Assembly: GCA_012840085.1 (NCBI GenBank)
Contig: DUMB01000004.1
Coordinates: 120,345-184,344, forward strand
DNA length: 64,000 bases
Reading direction: 5' to 3'
Source: Clostridiaceae bacterium
GTDB lineage: Bacteria > Bacillota > Clostridia > Acetivibrionales > DUMB01
Shown here: positions 45,839-55,355 of the stretch, piece by piece
Layout of the letters: every line of letters starts with the position of its first letter
Numbering within the stretch: the first letter of the stretch is position 1
The notes under the pieces: generated by a model
The model's database searches: none
The model's input: the letters and a program-made list of their open reading frames with translations, nothing else
What the model was told of the DNA's origin: nothing
Translations under genes and position numbers: made by a program

Positions 45839-46813
45839 TCAAATATATTGTTGTACTGTATCTTTCAAAGTTAACCAATATTTTTGGGGATCTCCATTGC
45901 CATAATCATATCTTTCACAAATACTAACATAATCATCTCTTGTTAATTTTCCTTTTTGAGCAAGCAAATCTTTTGCCATACTAATCATTCCAGACATATA
46001 CAAGGAATGAATTGTCACATATTTGTTTCCTATCCATCTTTGAATTTTACCCATTCTTGAATTTATAAGCACAGGATTGATTAATTCATATTTCTTTGAA
46101 CCAGGTACTCTAAAAACATAGTTTCCTACTTGATTAATAGGAGTACGCCTAATACCACCCCTCATTATTTCACTTTTTTCACCATTATTGCTCAAATAAA
46201 ACTCCTGCTTTTTAGCATCTAGTAGAATTTGCATTGTTCTATCTGATACCTGTATAGATCGTTTATTTCCATTGTTTTTAACTAATTCTAACACATTATT
46301 TCTAAAATTACTACTTTTTTCATCTATCTGTAGATTAATTAATTCTTCCAAAGTTGCTCCTTCTTCTGTTCTTCCACGAATACCATTATATACTGCTTCT
46401 AATAAAGCTACATCTTGTTCGTTGACTAGCATATCTTGATATTTCATTAATTCTTCTCTTGTAATATATTTATATTCTGTTGCTTGTCTGCTTACAAATT
46501 CTCTTGCTTTTTGTCTCGTAAATACAGCAAGTCTGTTTTCCATGTGACTTACTATATTTTTTTCTATACAGAAATCAATATATTTTCTCAATATAGACAC
46601 ATTTTTAGTAATAGTAGCAAGACTTGAATTTTTAAATTGTGCAATTAACTCTTGTAGCTCACCATAACTCATATTATATATTTTTTTTCCTATTAATTGC
46701 TCAAACTCATCTACAAACTTCAAAACAAATCGATTTGACCTAGCTGTTTTAGAAGGTTTAGTATCTAAAAACTCATGTTTAATTTCAGCATCCACTTTAA
46801 ATTCAAAATTCAT
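45839..46813 (-). CDS. integrase-fold, catalytically inactive regulator (MrpR-like)
   Basis: Probably starts at ATG 46813 (overlaps the previous stop as TAATG), 324 aa. N-terminal SAM-like core-binding domain (AQFKNSSLATITKNVSILRKYIDF), then a tyrosine-recombinase fold: RGRTEEGATLEELINL aligns with the region of catalytic Arg-I, but the HxxR box is IHSLYMSG with Tyr in the Arg position and I see no catalytic Tyr near the end. So it is probably a DNA-binding regulator, not a recombinase. SPbeta YopR/MrpR, a lysis-lysogeny repressor of about 325 aa, has this architecture. Assignment inferred from architecture and neighbours. Confidence 0.7.
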   Translation of the reverse strand: MNFEFKVDAEIKHEFLDTKPSKTARSNRFVLKFVDEFEQLIGKKIYNMSYGELQELIAQFKNSSLATITKNVSILRKYIDFCIEKNIVSHMENRLAVFTRQKAREFVSRQATEYKYITREELMKYQDMLVNEQDVALLEAVYNGIRGRTEEGATLEELINLQIDEKSSNFRNNVLELVKNNGNKRSIQVSDRTMQILLDAKKQEFYLSNNGEKSEIMRGGIRRTPINQVGNYVFRVPGSKKYELINPVLINSRMGKIQRWIGNKYVTIHSLYMSGMISMAKDLLAQKGKLTRDDYVSICERYDYGNGDPQKYWLTLKDTVQQYI

Positions 46814-48147
46814 TAGCATGCATCCCCCTCAAAAAGGTTATATAATTTATTTCTTAAAGATTTATTTGCATCTTTATTGTTTAACATACCTATATCTTTC
46901 CAGAAAGGGTTAGTTATACTAAAATCAATTGACTCCATTTTTTGCCTAAGTAATTCTTTCCATTGCCTGTTATTCTGTAATTTTGCGGATAAAGCAATAT
47001 AACCAAAAAACATGTTTTTATGATTAATTACACTTACCTTTTTAACTTCATATGGATTGTTAATAAATTCATCTACATATAAACCCATAAGGTAATCCGT
47101 AAACTCCACTATCCATCTGGCCACAGCTCTAATGTTTGTACTAGTATTCAATTGCTCGTTATATTTTTCTCTAATTGCTGTTGCAACTAAGCTTTTTTTA
47201 GTCAATGCTTTATTAAGTTTAATATAACTATCGTCATCTTTCATTACTTTAGCAATTTCTGAAAGTTTATCATCCATTATAGCTTCAATAACCAAATTTT
47301 CAGGCTTGCTATAATCCATCTGCTGAATATACTCTTTTTTAATTGGTTTCTGTTTATCTATCTGACTCATGAAATCATGTGCTTGTTTTTCGCTAAAATA
47401 AGTTATTATTACAGACCACATAAACTGCAAATCAGGATTGACTTCTAATGCTAAAGCATTAGCAGTTTTCCTGTGATATCCGTCAAATATATTTATGATA
47501 CAACCTTCGTTTAAAGTAAGCGTTCTATTCCTAGAGTTATAAACAGGTCTTGTCTCGCCTGTGTTTAATACGTTCAATCTTATTTGGTCTGGATATTGCT
47601 CACCTGCCAAAAGCCTTTCTTTTATTTCTTCTACTTTTTTTACATCCATGTTAATCTTCTCGCCTGCTACGGTTATCTTAGGGTTTCTCTGTGTTTTGAA
47701 ATTATATATTAATAAGTTTTCCGCATCTAATTTGTTTAGTTCTTGTGCTGTTAAAGCTGTCTGCCAAATTCTATCACTAAGCTGGGTAACATCTTTAAAT
47801 ACAATAGGATAAATGCTCTCTTGTTCTTTTTCTTCCTTAAAATCACTCCATTTTTCAATTTCTGTTTTGGTGAAATAATCTTCTAAATTTATTTTTATAT
47901 CAGTTTTTTCTTTTAGAGCTTTCTTTAAAGCATAAGTAAATATAAATAAGAATCGTATATCTTCTTCTGAATCAGTTAATGTATTTAGATCTAAATTCTC
48001 TGAAAAAGCCCAAGCAGCTCTCAAACTGCTAATATTTCTTAACCTAAATTCATTAGTAATTTCTTGTTTTATATCGTTTCTATGCCCAAATGCATGTATT
48101 ATGTCTTTAAGTCTGTTTTTTAATTGCATTTCCTTTTCTTTTAACAA
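46813..48147 (-). CDS. DndB/DGQHR-like protein
   Basis: About 444 aa, TTG start at 48147 with AGGAG 9 nt upstream. The middle has IINIFDGYHRKTANALALEV, a ParB-like/DGQHR box as in DndB, with the later FMSQIDKQKPIKKEYIQQMDY and AIREKYNEQLNTST. DndB regulates DNA phosphorothioation; similar proteins without dndACDE occur in prophages. Here no dnd genes are nearby. It heads an operon with an MrpR-like gene. Function unproven. Confidence 0.6.
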   Translation of the reverse strand: MLKEKEMQLKNRLKDIIHAFGHRNDIKQEITNEFRLRNISSLRAAWAFSENLDLNTLTDSEEDIRFLFIFTYALKKALKEKTDIKINLEDYFTKTEIEKWSDFKEEKEQESIYPIVFKDVTQLSDRIWQTALTAQELNKLDAENLLIYNFKTQRNPKITVAGEKINMDVKKVEEIKERLLAGEQYPDQIRLNVLNTGETRPVYNSRNRTLTLNEGCIINIFDGYHRKTANALALEVNPDLQFMWSVIITYFSEKQAHDFMSQIDKQKPIKKEYIQQMDYSKPENLVIEAIMDDKLSEIAKVMKDDDSYIKLNKALTKKSLVATAIREKYNEQLNTSTNIRAVARWIVEFTDYLMGLYVDEFINNPYEVKKVSVINHKNMFFGYIALSAKLQNNRQWKELLRQKMESIDFSITNPFWKDIGMLNNKDANKSLRNKLYNLFEGDAC

Positions 48148-48156
48148 ACTTATCAA

Positions 48157-48602
48157 CTCCTATATTAAAGAAAATATAATTACATTATATTAACAATTAT
48201 ATCAAATAGTCAATAAATTAATTTATTATTTCCTTATTTATTGTATTTATTATATATTGATATTTTATTGCATTTATAAATAGTCTATTAAGATCTTTTT
48301 GTATAATACATAATTTTCTATAAAGTATTATATTATATTCTATCTATAATAGATGATTTTGGTGTTTTGCAATTATAGAATCTGACTCAATATTGTGCAT
48401 GCAGTATACAACTAATTTTTATTTTTTCATCAAATAATTAAGGCAAAAGGAAATAAAAATTTATCTTTTTACACACTTTTTCTGTAATTGCTAATTGTGA
48501 CATTTTCTCTTTTTAATTAAAAAACAAATAAACCAGAACGCTCGTTTGACTAATATTGAATTATATTTATTTAAGTTTAAACTATTAAATACCGTTTTAA
48601 AA
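48157..48602. other. AT-rich intergenic region
   Basis: About 445 bp of AT-rich sequence between the lone MazF gene and the DndB-like operon. I see no ORF, hairpin or repeat worth naming. Confidence 0.4.
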
Positions 48603-48980
48603 TTATGCTGTTACCTTCAATTTGTTAGTTAAATTCATTTGGATAGCAATAGCATAATCAATTTTATTCATAATGTCTGAATTTATTTCCCCAATATATT
48701 TTCTCAGCTTGGATTTGTCTATAGTTGTAATCTGCTCTGCTAATGCTATACTTGGTTTTGGCAAATATAAATCATCTATTTCTACGTGAGTAGGTAATTT
48801 TTTTTTCTTACGACTTGTTAAAGGAACTATTGTAACTGTTGGAGAATAATTATTACCTGCATTATTTTGCACTACCAACACAGGTCTTATCTTTCCTTGC
48901 TCACTTCCAATTGTATTGGTCCCTAAATCTGCTATCCAAATATCACCACGCTTAATTTTAAGATTTAATGATTCTTTCAT
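48603..48980 (-). CDS. MazF/PemK-family mRNA interferase
   Basis: 125 aa; RGDIWIADLGTNTIGSEQGKIRPVLVVQNNAGN is the beta-barrel start of MazF toxins with the active-site Arg in KIRPV, then TIVPLTSRKKKKLPTHVEI and QITTIDKSKLRKYIG. Sequence-specific RNase. SD GGAGTG. No antitoxin ORF is visible within 350 bp upstream, where a MazE partner is usual. Confidence 0.9.
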   Translation of the reverse strand: MKESLNLKIKRGDIWIADLGTNTIGSEQGKIRPVLVVQNNAGNNYSPTVTIVPLTSRKKKKLPTHVEIDDLYLPKPSIALAEQITTIDKSKLRKYIGEINSDIMNKIDYAIAIQMNLTNKLKVTA

Positions 48981-49331
48981 AAAATCACTCCTTTTATTAT
49001 TTTATATTAATATTATATAAAACTTAATAACATTGCTATCATTAGATTATTAGTTTTGTCAAATACATTATAGTAAATTGTACAACTAATGTCAATATTT
49101 TTTATGTCATTTTATTTAAATATTTTATAAAATTTTATTTTTTCGCTTGCTTGATTTACTAATTACCTATATTAAATACTAATATTATTTCATCTATTCT
49201 TTTTTTATGCACTATTTATTTCATATGTTGAAGTAAGAGATATTAATAAGCCAACGCTCACATTTTGAATGAAAACTTTAAAAATGTTATTATAATATTT
49301 TACTCAATAAACATTATCACCTGTAAATTAA
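48981..49331. other. AT-rich intergenic region
   Basis: About 350 bp upstream of mazF up to the end of the IS3 remnant. No antitoxin-like ORF or hairpin seen. Confidence 0.4.
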
Positions 49332-50389
49332 TGCACCCCAAATGTTTGACAGTTTAATTAGTCAGCTCCAATTGACTAGATCCGGTATTGAACTGGATTC
49401 AGTCCTTTTAATTTACATTTAATTCTTCTTTTATTGTAATAGTCTATGTATTCTTCAAGCTCCTTTTTGAACTGTTCATATGAGGTAAATTTCTTTAAGG
49501 TATAGTAACTCTGATTTCAATAAACCAAAGAAATTCTCCATAACTACACTATCTAGACAGTTACCCTTACGTGACATGCTTTGGACCATTCCCTTTTGCT
49601 GAAACCAATATTGATATTGCTCCATCTGATACTGCCATCATTGGTCTGAATGCAGAATTAGGATTGTATTATCATGCATTTTAGAAAACGCTCCATCTAG
49701 CTTATCCATTGTCTGGTGAAATATTGGTCTCTCTGATATATTGTAGCTCACAATCTCACCATAGAATAAATCTAAAATTGGAAATATATAAAGTTTCTCT
49801 CCAAGCAGTAGATACTCAATAACATGAGTAAACCATTTCTGTTTAGGCTTATCAGCTTTAAAATTACGATTCAGTATATTAGGCGTTACTTTCTAACTTC
49901 ACCTTTATAGGATTTATACCTACTTATCATCACTAAGCTCCCGATATTGCACTCTATCATAAACTTTAACACAGTCTTATGGTTTATAGTATACCCACTA
50001 GGCTTCAGTTCAAAAGTGATTCTTTTATAGCCATATCTACCTTCATTTTCTTTCTTTAATCTTGTAGTCTTATCGATATCAGAATTACTCATATATTTTC
50101 TCTTATTTCTACGTTCTTGAGACAGTGCATCAACTCCATCTCCGAGATAAATGTATTCCCACATGAATACGGACGTAAAAATGGTTCGATTCGATGATTT
50201 TTATATGATTGCACTTCGCTTTTGCCCATCTCCTTTATTTACATGATATTATAAAGCAGTTTCCCTAAATGATACTCTACCATTTGGATAGTATTGTATT
50301 GTACTATTTACAATTTAAACTCAAGTGAATATTTTTTCATAAAAAATGCACCACCAAGTATTAGGTTTTTGTCTAACATTTGAGGTGCA
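49332..50389 (-). mobile_element. decayed IS3-family element
   Basis: Imperfect inverted repeats bound the element: TGCACCCCAAATGTTTGACA at 49332 and, read on the minus strand from 50389, TGCACCTCAAATGTTAGACA. About 1.06 kb, against 1.2-1.5 kb for intact IS3 members. Transposase is broken by stops and frame changes, and the orfA (HTH) part is missing. No convincing target duplication. Confidence 0.75.
49376..50164 (-). pseudogene. IS3 transposase orfB remnant
   Basis: Minus-strand remnants of an rve-type transposase: ENEGRYGYKRITFELK (92 codons open from 50164 to 49886), then after stops a DDE-like segment with HSDQ followed by QYQY and the region resembling [11 protein letters not shown] near 49530. 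Several in-frame stops and at least one frameshift; not functional. Confidence 0.75.
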
Positions 50390-50419
50390 CTTCATAGCAG
50401 GTGGTTAATTGTTTTGCAT

Positions 50420-50447
50420 AGTTCATTTCTCTATAGAGAAATGAACT
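50420..50447. repeat. 28-bp perfect palindrome
   Basis: AGTTCATTTCTCTA followed by its exact reverse complement; 14-bp arms, no loop. Flanking GCAT/ATGC extends the symmetry imperfectly. Lies between the IS end and the dagK terminator. Confidence 0.85.
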
Positions 50448-50475
50448 CATGCTCAACAGGCCAAAGCCCATAATA

Positions 50476-50503
50476 AAACAGCCAGGCATTAACCTGACTG
50501 CTT
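50476..50503 (-). terminator. dagK-like terminator
   Basis: CAGcCAGG / CCTGaCTG stem with TTTTATT after it on the minus strand. See the matching hairpin at 40505-40532. Confidence 0.8.
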
Positions 50504-50558
50504 TAATCCAGGCAAATTCAAATTTATGCGATTCATTTCACAATCAGTCCGGGTAAAG

Positions 50559-51437
50559 TCATACATAAACTTTCAACACTTTGTTAAAGAATTCCACACT
50601 AATCGGCAACTTCTCCCACCGTTCCCCGTCAATACTTAAATTAAAATCATCCGGGCCTTCAATTGTACATTTCTTGGTTCTGAGGCACAATACATTCCTG
50701 TCACTAAGGAAGTCCTTGCTTATAGCTTTAAAGAACAGACCAACCATATCAATATGGAGACAGTATTTTATTAGTACTATATCCATATACCCGTCTGACA
50801 TTTCTCCATCTTCATTTATATTTGAAAATCCTCCCACATGCTTGCCATTCAATATTACAAACAGTAAGAATTCATCTTCAATGACATTATCATCAGTTGT
50901 TATTTTCAGCTGTATGGGCCTTACGCTGGGGACCTCTGCCAATCCTTTCAGATAATATGCAAGAGGACCAATGTTTTTCTTCAGTTCATTGCTTGTATTG
51001 AATGATACATCCACGAAAACTCCGCCTGCGCATGTATTGAGAAAATATTTCTCTTTATTTATCAAGCCAATATCTATTTCCGTGGTCTGTCCCCTGATGA
51101 TAATATCCAGGCATTTCTTCAAATCAGACGGTATACCGAGACTTCTTGCAAAGTCATTACAGGTTCCTGCCGGAATAATTCCCAGTGGAAGATTTATGTC
51201 GTTTTTTAACATAGTATTTACTATTGAATTTATAGTACCGTCTCCGCCGGATATTATTACCGATGAAAAATCACCATTCTTTAAGAGCTCAAGTATGCCC
51301 TTGTAATTTTCTTCATTTACCCTGAAAGGCAATACAGCAATGTTTTCATCCATAAACCTTTCTATAATATTGTCAAGCATCTTGGGAACATTTCTGTTAC
51401 CTGACAAAGGGTTGTATATAAGCATTACCTTTTTCAC
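50559..51437 (-). CDS. diacylglycerol/lipid kinase family protein
   Basis: 292 aa, LCB5/DagK fold. Begins MKKVMLIYNPLSGNRN; then the nucleotide-binding SSVIISGGDGTINSIVNTML, the LPLGIIPAGTCNDFARSLGIP box and YLKGLAEVP, and the C-terminal DGYMDIVLIKY. The family phosphorylates diacylglycerol or related lipids; the exact substrate cannot be told. Confidence 0.92.
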   Translation of the reverse strand: MKKVMLIYNPLSGNRNVPKMLDNIIERFMDENIAVLPFRVNEENYKGILELLKNGDFSSVIISGGDGTINSIVNTMLKNDINLPLGIIPAGTCNDFARSLGIPSDLKKCLDIIIRGQTTEIDIGLINKEKYFLNTCAGGVFVDVSFNTSNELKKNIGPLAYYLKGLAEVPSVRPIQLKITTDDNVIEDEFLLFVILNGKHVGGFSNINEDGEMSDGYMDIVLIKYCLHIDMVGLFFKAISKDFLSDRNVLCLRTKKCTIEGPDDFNLSIDGERWEKLPISVEFFNKVLKVYV

Positions 51438-51585
51438 AGTTTTGTCCTCCCATACACCAATATTTTATATATGGCAATCATTTATATGTGATCTTAACTT
51501 ATATTCAGCATCCTCAGCCATGTCAACCTGATGCATCATATAATTGAAACAGAAAAACAGATTAACACGGATTTCCAACTTGTTA

Positions 51586-53172
51586 TTAATTGTATATCTT
51601 TTTCAATTTAAAATCAACAACGACAGCTCCTTCTGTATTCAAGGAATCTTCCAAATAATCTGTATATTCATAATTACAGTTTTCTTCAGCTTGAGAATAT
51701 GTATCTCCGCTTTCAAATATATCAATTCTGTTGACTATGAGTCTAACCATTTCTCTTGTTAAAAAACCCTGGGATACAGCTTTCTTGGAAAACTCAATCA
51801 ATTCAGCGGCATCTGTCTCATTAACCGCGCTCTGTTCAATCCTTGCAATTTCACTTTTTAACTGTTCTATTCTACTTTGTATTGAGCGGTTCATTCTTTC
51901 AAACAATTCCTCGGATATCCTGCCTTCAAGCCTATCCATGTAAAGTATTTCCTGGTGCTTTTCCTTTGACGAAAGTTGCTGCCTTAATGTTTCACAACGG
52001 GACAAACCTGTATCCAGATATACAAGCTTTTCTTCAAGCATGCTTTGAGCTTCTTCCACAGCTTCGCTGCAGCTGTATAGCTTCAGTATTTCTTTAATTA
52101 TTATTTCCTTTAACATTGATTCTCTTATATGATGACTTGTACATGCTGCTTTACCATTCCTGCTGTAATTGCCGCAGATATATCCTAGAGGACGGCCTTT
52201 ACGCTTCCTTGCAAACATGGGGCTGCCACATGCGCCACAATAGATAATCCCGCTGAAAAGATGCAAGTCTCCTTTGTGGGAAATGGGATTGGCTCTTCTT
52301 CCCATTCTTATTTTCTGAACCTGTTCAAAATCCTCCTTATCAATTATCGCCTCATGAGTACCCTCTGTTATCACCCAGTCCGACCGTGGCAGGCGCCGTG
52401 TTTTCTTACTTTTATAGCTTATCTTTTCACTTATTCCCTGCACCGTATCACCAATATATACTCTATTGGAAAGAATTCTTTGAATTGCAACAGGATTCCA
52501 CCCGCTACTGCTTTCACTCCCGGGATTTGTCCTGTTCGAAGGCGGCGGGTAGCCCCTCTCGTTCAATATCCTGGCTATATATGCATAACCATATCCGCGT
52601 TTATAAAGGTTAAATATTTCCCGTACTACAGGAGCTGTTTCCTCGTCTATTTCCAGCTTGTTCTTTTCCTTCATTGACTTTACGTATCCATAAGGTGCAT
52701 TCCCTATATATTCTCCTCTTTCAATTTTAAACCGAAGACTTGCCCGTATTTTTCTGGATGTGTCTTTCAGATACCTCTCATTTATCCACGTCTCAATGCC
52801 TACTGTGTCATTATCTTTAAGGCTGTCATATTTGCCGTCATAGGTAAGAAGCCTTACGCCATGTTCCTCAATGAAATCCAGGAAAAGCAGGGTTTTCGCA
52901 TTATTCCTGCCAAGTCTTGAAAGATCCTTCACCACCAAAAGGTCGATCCTGCGGTTTATTATATCATCCTTCAACTGATTAAGGCCTTCACGCTCAAATG
53001 CCGATCCTGAAACATTATTGTCAATATATACTCTGAACACTTCCCCAAGCTTATTTCTTTTTACAAATTCAATGAGAAGATCTCTCTGTGTCTCTATAGT
53101 CTCGTAATTTTCATCATTGTCATCCCTGCTTTCTCTTGTATAAATGCCCACTTTATACTTCAGTTCCATCAT
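51586..53172 (-). CDS. large serine recombinase
   Basis: 528 aa. Resolvase N-terminal domain with catalytic Ser15 in YTRESRDDND and LLVVKDLSRLGRNN; then the recombinase domain (APYGYVKSMKEKN), and a zinc beta-ribbon (YCGACGSPMFARKRKGRPLGYICG, Cys pairs), ending with coiled-coil EEKLVYLDTGLSRCETLRQQL. Typical of integrases of prophages, ICEs and SpoIVCA-type excision. The start ATG-ATG has GGGGGA about 12 nt upstream inside the preceding small ORF. No attachment site identified; nothing in the immediate surroundings is phage. Confidence 0.92.
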   Translation of the reverse strand: MMELKYKVGIYTRESRDDNDENYETIETQRDLLIEFVKRNKLGEVFRVYIDNNVSGSAFEREGLNQLKDDIINRRIDLLVVKDLSRLGRNNAKTLLFLDFIEEHGVRLLTYDGKYDSLKDNDTVGIETWINERYLKDTSRKIRASLRFKIERGEYIGNAPYGYVKSMKEKNKLEIDEETAPVVREIFNLYKRGYGYAYIARILNERGYPPPSNRTNPGSESSSGWNPVAIQRILSNRVYIGDTVQGISEKISYKSKKTRRLPRSDWVITEGTHEAIIDKEDFEQVQKIRMGRRANPISHKGDLHLFSGIIYCGACGSPMFARKRKGRPLGYICGNYSRNGKAACTSHHIRESMLKEIIIKEILKLYSCSEAVEEAQSMLEEKLVYLDTGLSRCETLRQQLSSKEKHQEILYMDRLEGRISEELFERMNRSIQSRIEQLKSEIARIEQSAVNETDAAELIEFSKKAVSQGFLTREMVRLIVNRIDIFESGDTYSQAEENCNYEYTDYLEDSLNTEGAVVVDFKLKKIYN

Positions 53173-53177
53173 CTGGC

Positions 53178-53330
53178 TTACATATCCCCCTGCTCCATAT
53201 ATTTTTTGATTTTATCTCCGGCATTAAAGCAGATAAGTGCAAGCCTGTAAATTGCTTCACTGCAGGATAATTCTCCACTGTATTTTACAATTTTGGCGGG
53301 CATTTTCGGCTTATACCCCTTATTTGCCAT
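53178..53330 (-). CDS. small ORF before serine recombinase
   Basis: 50 aa (MANKGYKPKMPAKIVKYSGE...), GGAGGT 4 nt before the ATG. Stop is 6 nt upstream of the recombinase ATG, so it is co-translated. No family recognised. Its good SD and coupling to the recombinase make a real peptide likely. Confidence 0.6.
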   Translation of the reverse strand: MANKGYKPKMPAKIVKYSGELSCSEAIYRLALICFNAGDKIKKYMEQGDM

Positions 53331-53540
53331 TTTGACCTCCATGTCTTAAATCACATTTATTATGAGGTTTCTTGCTTCCACCTAAAATATATGCGCAATT
53401 TCTTTCTGCTAAAATATGTCCTATAACTTACTATTGTTTATCAATCCAATTGAGATGTATAATATATAATTAGAACAATAAATTTTCCGGTGGTTGCTTT
53501 TGCAATGCACCACAGATATGAATAAAGAAGGTGATTAGTT

Positions 53541-53855
53541 ATGCTGCGTGAAATACCTGACAAATTATTGATTTTTCTAAACAACGCCGTTAAGGACGTC
53601 GATGATGGGTATGAATACGCTTCTGAACTAAACAGAATCCTTAATTCAGATGATTGCCAGCGTGCTCTGAGCAGTAAAGAAATAGAAGCTTTGAGAGATT
53701 ATGCTGATGATATCAGAAAAGAGATTGGAGAAATAGACCGCTATTCTGAAGAAAAGATAAAAGAAATTGAATGGGAGCACTTTGGCCAAAGAGGTATACT
53801 TGGATACCTTGGTGTTAAGGAATACAACAAACCCAAACCGGTATGGCCATTTTAG
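53541..53855 (+). CDS. hypothetical protein
   Basis: 104 aa, GAAGGTG before the ATG. Helical and acidic; LSSKEIEALRDYADDIRKEIGEIDRYSEEKIKEIEWEHFGQ is coiled-coil-like. No family recognised. Alone on the plus strand with a strong terminator. Confidence 0.65.
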   Translation: MLREIPDKLLIFLNNAVKDVDDGYEYASELNRILNSDDCQRALSSKEIEALRDYADDIRKEIGEIDRYSEEKIKEIEWEHFGQRGILGYLGVKEYNKPKPVWPF

Positions 53856-53914
53856 CACTTTTTATATATATACAAAGCACACTCTAGTCAGGAATAATAA
53901 TATTGTGTTAATGG

Positions 53915-53957
53915 GCGGTTTTTAAAATATATGTAAGACAACCGCCCTTTTATTTTT
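53915..53957 (+). terminator. terminator after small ORF
   Basis: GGGCGGTT / AACCGCCC stem with TTTTATTTTTT after it; may also serve the convergent beta-glucosidase gene. Confidence 0.85.
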
Positions 53958-53990
53958 TATACAAACGTTCAAAAAAGCTTTACGCCGTTT

Positions 53991-55355
53991 CTATATAATT
54001 ACATCGCCGTTACTCTCAATGACAGTCTTATACCAATAAGCTGAATCCTTAATTGTTCTTTTTTGAGTGGTATAATCGATATGCACAAGCCCGAATCTCT
54101 CATTGTACCCTTGTGCCCATTCAAAATTGTCCATCAACGACCAGGTGAAATATCCTTTTGCTTCAACTCCATCCTGAGCTGCCCTCTTCAACTCCTTAAT
54201 ATACCTGTATAAGAAATCAATCCTTTGCGGATCATGAACCTTTCCATCCACACTTACCCAATCAGTATTTGAAAGGCCATTTTCAGTTATCAATACCGGT
54301 TTGCCATATCTTTCATAAAAGAATCTTGGACACCAGTAAAGAGCTTCGGGTGTCACAGGCCATTTGATGGCTGTTTGGTCATATCCGGGTTTGTTTTTTA
54401 CATATTCAAATTTAAGAGGCTTTTCATCACTAAAACGTACCCTTACACCCTGATAAATATTGCAGCCAAAAAAGTCTAAAGGTTGGTGAATTATTTTCAT
54501 ATCATCCTGTTTTATTTGAGATAGCCATCTTTCATATTTTGCAAGCCCATCTTCAGGATATTTGCCAAAATAGACAGGGTCCATCCACCAGGAATTTGAC
54601 CACAGGTTATCTTCAAAGCAAGCAAACATGACATCTCTGGTTTTTTTAATATCCTTTTCCGATGAAGTTTCAGGAATGTAGGTATTTCCAACAGGTGCAA
54701 TACCCACTTCACAAGGTAATTTAGAGTACTGCCTTATAGTTTCTACCGCCCTCCCATGAGCCAGCAATGTATTATGGATTGCCTGAAAAATGTCATATTT
54801 ATCAAGTTTCAAACCTGGAGCATGTATACCGTCATAGTGTCCGAGAATAATAAAGCACTGAGGCTCATTTAGAGTGATCCAATGTTTTACCCTGTCGGAC
54901 AGCCTTTCTACTACTATTCTGGCATACTCCGCAAACCACTCGGGGCTTTCAGGATTTAACCATCCCCCTTTTTTATACAATTCGTAGGGATAATCCCAAT
55001 GGAACAGAGTGATATACGGTATAATACCGTTATTTAGCAATTCGTCTATCAACTTGTCGTAAAAGTCCAAGCCTTTTTCATTCACCCTGCCTGTTCCATC
55101 CGGAAGCACCCTTGGCCAGGAAACAGACATCCTGTAAGCTTGTAATCCTATTTCCTTCATTATGGCTACATCTTCTTTATACCGATGATAATGGTCACAG
55201 GCTATATCTCCCGTATCTCCATCCTTTACAAAGCCTGGTCTCCTGCAGCACATGTCCCATACGGAAGGTCCTTTTCCGTCTTCAAATGCTGCTCCCTCTA
55301 TTTGATATGCAGCAGTTGCGGCACCCCAGATAAAACCCTTTTGAAAAGTCATCAT
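53991..55355 (-). CDS. beta-glucosidase, GH1 family
   Basis: 454 aa. Opens FQKGFIWGAATAAYQIEGAAFEDGKGPSVWD; acid/base Glu in WITLNEPQC, nucleophile Glu in VLITENGLSN near residue 355, and the family end DNFEWAQGYNERFGLVHID. No signal peptide, so it hydrolyses cellobiose or other beta-glucosides inside the cell. Fits a cellulolytic or cellobiose-using clostridium. The ATG has GGGGGAGC upstream. Confidence 0.95.
   Translation of the reverse strand: MMTFQKGFIWGAATAAYQIEGAAFEDGKGPSVWDMCCRRPGFVKDGDTGDIACDHYHRYKEDVAIMKEIGLQAYRMSVSWPRVLPDGTGRVNEKGLDFYDKLIDELLNNGIIPYITLFHWDYPYELYKKGGWLNPESPEWFAEYARIVVERLSDRVKHWITLNEPQCFIILGHYDGIHAPGLKLDKYDIFQAIHNTLLAHGRAVETIRQYSKLPCEVGIAPVGNTYIPETSSEKDIKKTRDVMFACFEDNLWSNSWWMDPVYFGKYPEDGLAKYERWLSQIKQDDMKIIHQPLDFFGCNIYQGVRVRFSDEKPLKFEYVKNKPGYDQTAIKWPVTPEALYWCPRFFYERYGKPVLITENGLSNTDWVSVDGKVHDPQRIDFLYRYIKELKRAAQDGVEAKGYFTWSLMDNFEWAQGYNERFGLVHIDYTTQKRTIKDSAYWYKTVIESNGDVII

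Noticed and set aside
45839..46813. Active tyrosine integrase
   Set aside because: The HxxR box has Tyr instead of Arg and I see no catalytic Tyr at the end.
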